Position numbers and translations under genes: made by a program. 64,000 bases of DNA from Rivularia sp963920925 (lineage in GTDB: Bacteria > Cyanobacteriota > Cyanobacteriia > Cyanobacteriales > Nostocaceae): assembly GCF_963920925.1 (NCBI RefSeq), contig NZ_CAWUDI010000033.1:1-64000 (forward strand), read 5' to 3'. Shown piece after piece: positions 61,759 through 64,000 of this stretch (position 1 is its first letter; the number at the start of each line of letters is the position of its first letter). A model generated the notes under the pieces. The model made no database searches. It was not told where the DNA came from and saw nothing but the letters and a program-made list of their open reading frames with translations.

Positions 61759-62934
61759 CTAGCGGATATATTCTTTAAGAACGCTATTACGATTGGGGTG
61801 ACGCAGCTTACGAAGTGCTTTTGCCTCAATTTGACGAATACGTTCGCGAGTTACGTTAAAAATTTGTCCAATTTCTTCAAGAGTTTTCATGCGACCATCA
61901 TCTAAGCCGTAGCGCAATCTGAGAACATCGCGTTCGCGAGGGCTGAGACTATCTAAAACTTTTTCCAGGTCTTCGCGTAGTAAACTTTTAGAAACTTGGT
62001 CTTCAGGTGTTTCGCCATCGGACTCGATAAAGTCACCCAAACGGGAATCTTCTTCTTTACCGATAGGAGTTTCCAAAGAAATTGGTAGCTGAGCAGATTT
62101 AGCAATAAATCTCAGCTTTTCAATAGTCATCTCCATACGAGTAGCTATTTCTTCCTCGGTGGGTTTGCGTCCCATTTCTTGAGAAAGTAACTTGGTAGTT
62201 TTCTTAATGCGGGAGATAGTTTCGTAAAGGTGAACTGGTAGACGAATCGTCCGAGATTGATCGGCGATCGCACGAGTAATAGCCTGACGAATCCACCATG
62301 TAGCGTAGGTTGAAAACTTGTAACCTTTTTCGTGGTCAAACTTTTCAGCAGCGCGAATCAAACCAAGGCTACCTTCCTGAATCAAATCCTGGAAAGATAA
62401 ACCGCGATTCATGTATTTCTTAGCAATCGAAACTACAAGGCGCAGGTTAGATTGAACCATTTTGTCTTTCGCCCTACGTCCGACGTGAAGGCGATAGCGG
62501 AATTTTTGCAAAGGTAATTGTACCGCTTCGGCCCATTCGCTTTCTTGGGGTTGGCGTTCCAACTGCTGCACTAATCTGTCGCCTACTCTCTCTAATTCGA
62601 GCAGATCGGCAATTTTACGTGCTAATTCAATTTCTTCGTCTGCTCGTAGAAGTCGAATTCTACCGATTTCCTGTAAATACAGGCGAATTGAATCTTCGGT
62701 GTAATGCTTTTTCTTGGCTTGTGTCCGACGACGACTTTTAGCAGCTTTTCCAGCCTTTGCTGTGCCAGCAGATCCACCAGGCCCTACAAATTCTTCTTCT
62801 TCGCCTTCATTAACTAAATCTTCTTCTTCTTCTTCGTCATCATCGATTAAGATTTCTAACTCCATCTCGGGCCGATTTATCACTCCCAAGTTAGGTTGAT
62901 AAATATTTTCGAGTACGTTGTTAGCCTGGTTCAT
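61759..62934 (-). CDS. sigA: Principal RNA polymerase sigma factor
   Basis: A 391-residue group 1 sigma-70. An acidic N-terminal run (DDDEEEEED, about 32-50) and a basic patch SRRRTQAKKK precede region 1.2 (DSIRLYLQEIGRIRLL). Region 2 has NLRLVVSIAKKYMNRGLSFQDLIQEG and the -10 recognition helix YATWWIRQAITRAI. Region 3 and region 4.2 follow, the latter with the -35 helix TLEEIGQIFNVTRERIRQIEAKALRKLR. It directs transcription of housekeeping genes. The long N-terminal extension between regions is typical for cyanobacterial SigA. The start at 62934 begins MNQANNVLE; about 1 kb upstream is empty of genes. Confidence 0.95.
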   Translation of the reverse strand: MNQANNVLENIYQPNLGVINRPEMELEILIDDDEEEEEDLVNEGEEEEFVGPGGSAGTAKAGKAAKSRRRTQAKKKHYTEDSIRLYLQEIGRIRLLRADEEIELARKIADLLELERVGDRLVQQLERQPQESEWAEAVQLPLQKFRYRLHVGRRAKDKMVQSNLRLVVSIAKKYMNRGLSFQDLIQEGSLGLIRAAEKFDHEKGYKFSTYATWWIRQAITRAIADQSRTIRLPVHLYETISRIKKTTKLLSQEMGRKPTEEEIATRMEMTIEKLRFIAKSAQLPISLETPIGKEEDSRLGDFIESDGETPEDQVSKSLLREDLEKVLDSLSPRERDVLRLRYGLDDGRMKTLEEIGQIFNVTRERIRQIEAKALRKLRHPNRNSVLKEYIR

Positions 62935-64000
62935 GCCGCGTTCCTCATGCTCCTTGCAGAATCAATTACTAGTGGTGGTGTTTTTCCGTACAAAGCTGCT
63001 GTTTGTTAGACAGTCAGAAAGACGTTTTTATTTTTCATAAAGGGCGATAGCCCACTTTTCGACAAACATGGAAAGTTTTTGTATTGGTTGTACTTAAGTA
63101 CGACCAAAATACAGCCCGTCAATTACTTTAATTTAGACAACAAACTGCCGACTCTGTAGTTATACAAAAAGCACGTTGCCTGTTTTAAAGTCCTTTTAAT
63201 TCGGGTAACTTCCGGCGTTGTGAAAAGTAAACACCACGATCAATGTCGTTACTTAAAATTTCCGACTTGTTTTTAGAAAAATTCAACTTTCGGGTCATCA
63301 ACCCCCCTCATATATATAAAGTAATATGACTTGGGTAAGATTTTCCAGAAAGACTGTTCCGATTGTAGCCTGTTTCACAGAAATTGCACTATGCCTGACT
63401 GTGGTATCCATAAAGTTATAAACTTATTAATGGTCTGTTTTAGCAAAAATACATTGAAGTTAGTAGGCATATTGTGTAATTTTTTTCCAAAATGAAATAA
63501 ATTACACTGACATTCTCAATGTAAAAGAACCATTCATACAGTTACATTTATGTTCTAAGTCTACATATACAACATTACATACAGAGGGAATTACCCTACC
63601 GTTGGCAATTCTGGTTGAATTTAAGCGATTAATGTTGATGAATACTTTACCTAAATGCATTGCGTAGTTTATATTCTCTCGTAAAATTAGATGTAGATAC
63701 CGCGACCGTCGATTTTTGTTTTATCCTTTATCCAATTTGAGTAGAGGTAAGGCAAAATCGTCATTAACGACACTTTTACCTTCTATTAACATTTGTTGGC
63801 TGAAAATATAGACGCTCATCAAAAATTACTCATTGTAGCTAAGCAAACCATTCAATTGAATCCACTTGCTTATAACTACACCTTAGCGCACCATTCAAAT
63901 TTCAGCCTTAAGATTCTTGACAAAATGTTGGAGCTTTATACATAGATACTTTTATCAATTACCATGTTCGGCAGAAAGTTCCATTTAATGTTGAAAAAAC
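62935..64000. other. Long gene-free region upstream of sigA
   Basis: About 1066 bases to the window edge with no gene, RNA or repeat array I can support on either strand. It is AT-rich with a TATATATATAAAG stretch near 63310 and scattered A/T tracts. It probably holds the sigA promoters and a long leader. Confidence 0.5.

Overview
The window is cyanobacterial chromosome, most likely from a filamentous, heterocyst-type (Nostocales-like) species. The evidence is: a high-light-inducible protein; a split orange-carotenoid-protein pair (HCP + CTDH); a Tab2/Atab2 protein; a ferredoxin-type glutamate synthase N-terminus; RNase E ending in an arginine run; many HIP1-like GCGATCGC octamers; and abundant heptameric tandem repeats (STRRs) between genes. 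Base composition is AT-rich. I see no rRNA, tRNA, CRISPR array, insertion sequence or prophage.

Layout. 1-4.7 kb: 5' end of glutamate synthase (minus strand), a phosphodiester glycosidase-type periplasmic protein, a cupin mannose-6-phosphate isomerase and an IscA/HesB-type Fe-S protein. 4.8-10.5 kb: the str ribosomal cluster rpsL - (648 bp gap) - rpsG - fusA - tuf - rpsJ, with clear terminators after tuf and rpsJ. 10.7-20 kb: LON-domain protein, pheA, a DUF1997 protein, rnhB-rne, and a radical SAM/DUF2344 protein upstream of rne on the same strand. 20-27 kb: STAS antagonist, a small conserved-looking protein with a CRP-like site upstream, PrxQ/BCP, and an RND efflux permease plus adaptor. 27-40 kb: HD phosphohydrolase, S-formylglutathione hydrolase, Tab2, MFS transporter, DUF2470, PP1-like metallophosphatase, M48 protease, DUF4330, a large lipoprotein of unknown function, RusA, a small nuclease-fold protein and an alpha/beta hydrolase. 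40-48 kb: two unassigned proteins, FtsE, a WecB/TagA/CpsF glycosyltransferase, then a NarL response regulator and a two-gene PP2C/anti-sigma kinase partner-switching unit. 48-58 kb: CTDH and HCP, QueG, a HAD phosphatase, a MacAB/DevBCA-type exporter, a TPR protein and a single-domain response regulator. 58.5-64 kb: a second-type GyrA/ParC subunit, a 59-aa HLIP, and the principal sigma factor SigA.

How the parts relate. The first third is mainly housekeeping (translation, RNA turnover, aromatic amino acid synthesis). The rest is envelope transport, signalling and photoprotection. The PP2C and HATPase genes at 45.8-48 kb and the STAS gene at 20.1 kb provide the three component types of a partner switch. 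HCP and CTDH are the two halves of OCP kept as separate neighbouring genes. The most distinctive genome-level feature is that heptamer repeats fill the gaps between genes and in at least five cases encode the last residues or stop codon of a protein. No gene set here looks like a wholly new system; the least explained items are the 627-aa lipoprotein, the 64-aa protein with its CRP-like site, the long rpsL-rpsG gap and the repeat-derived C-termini.
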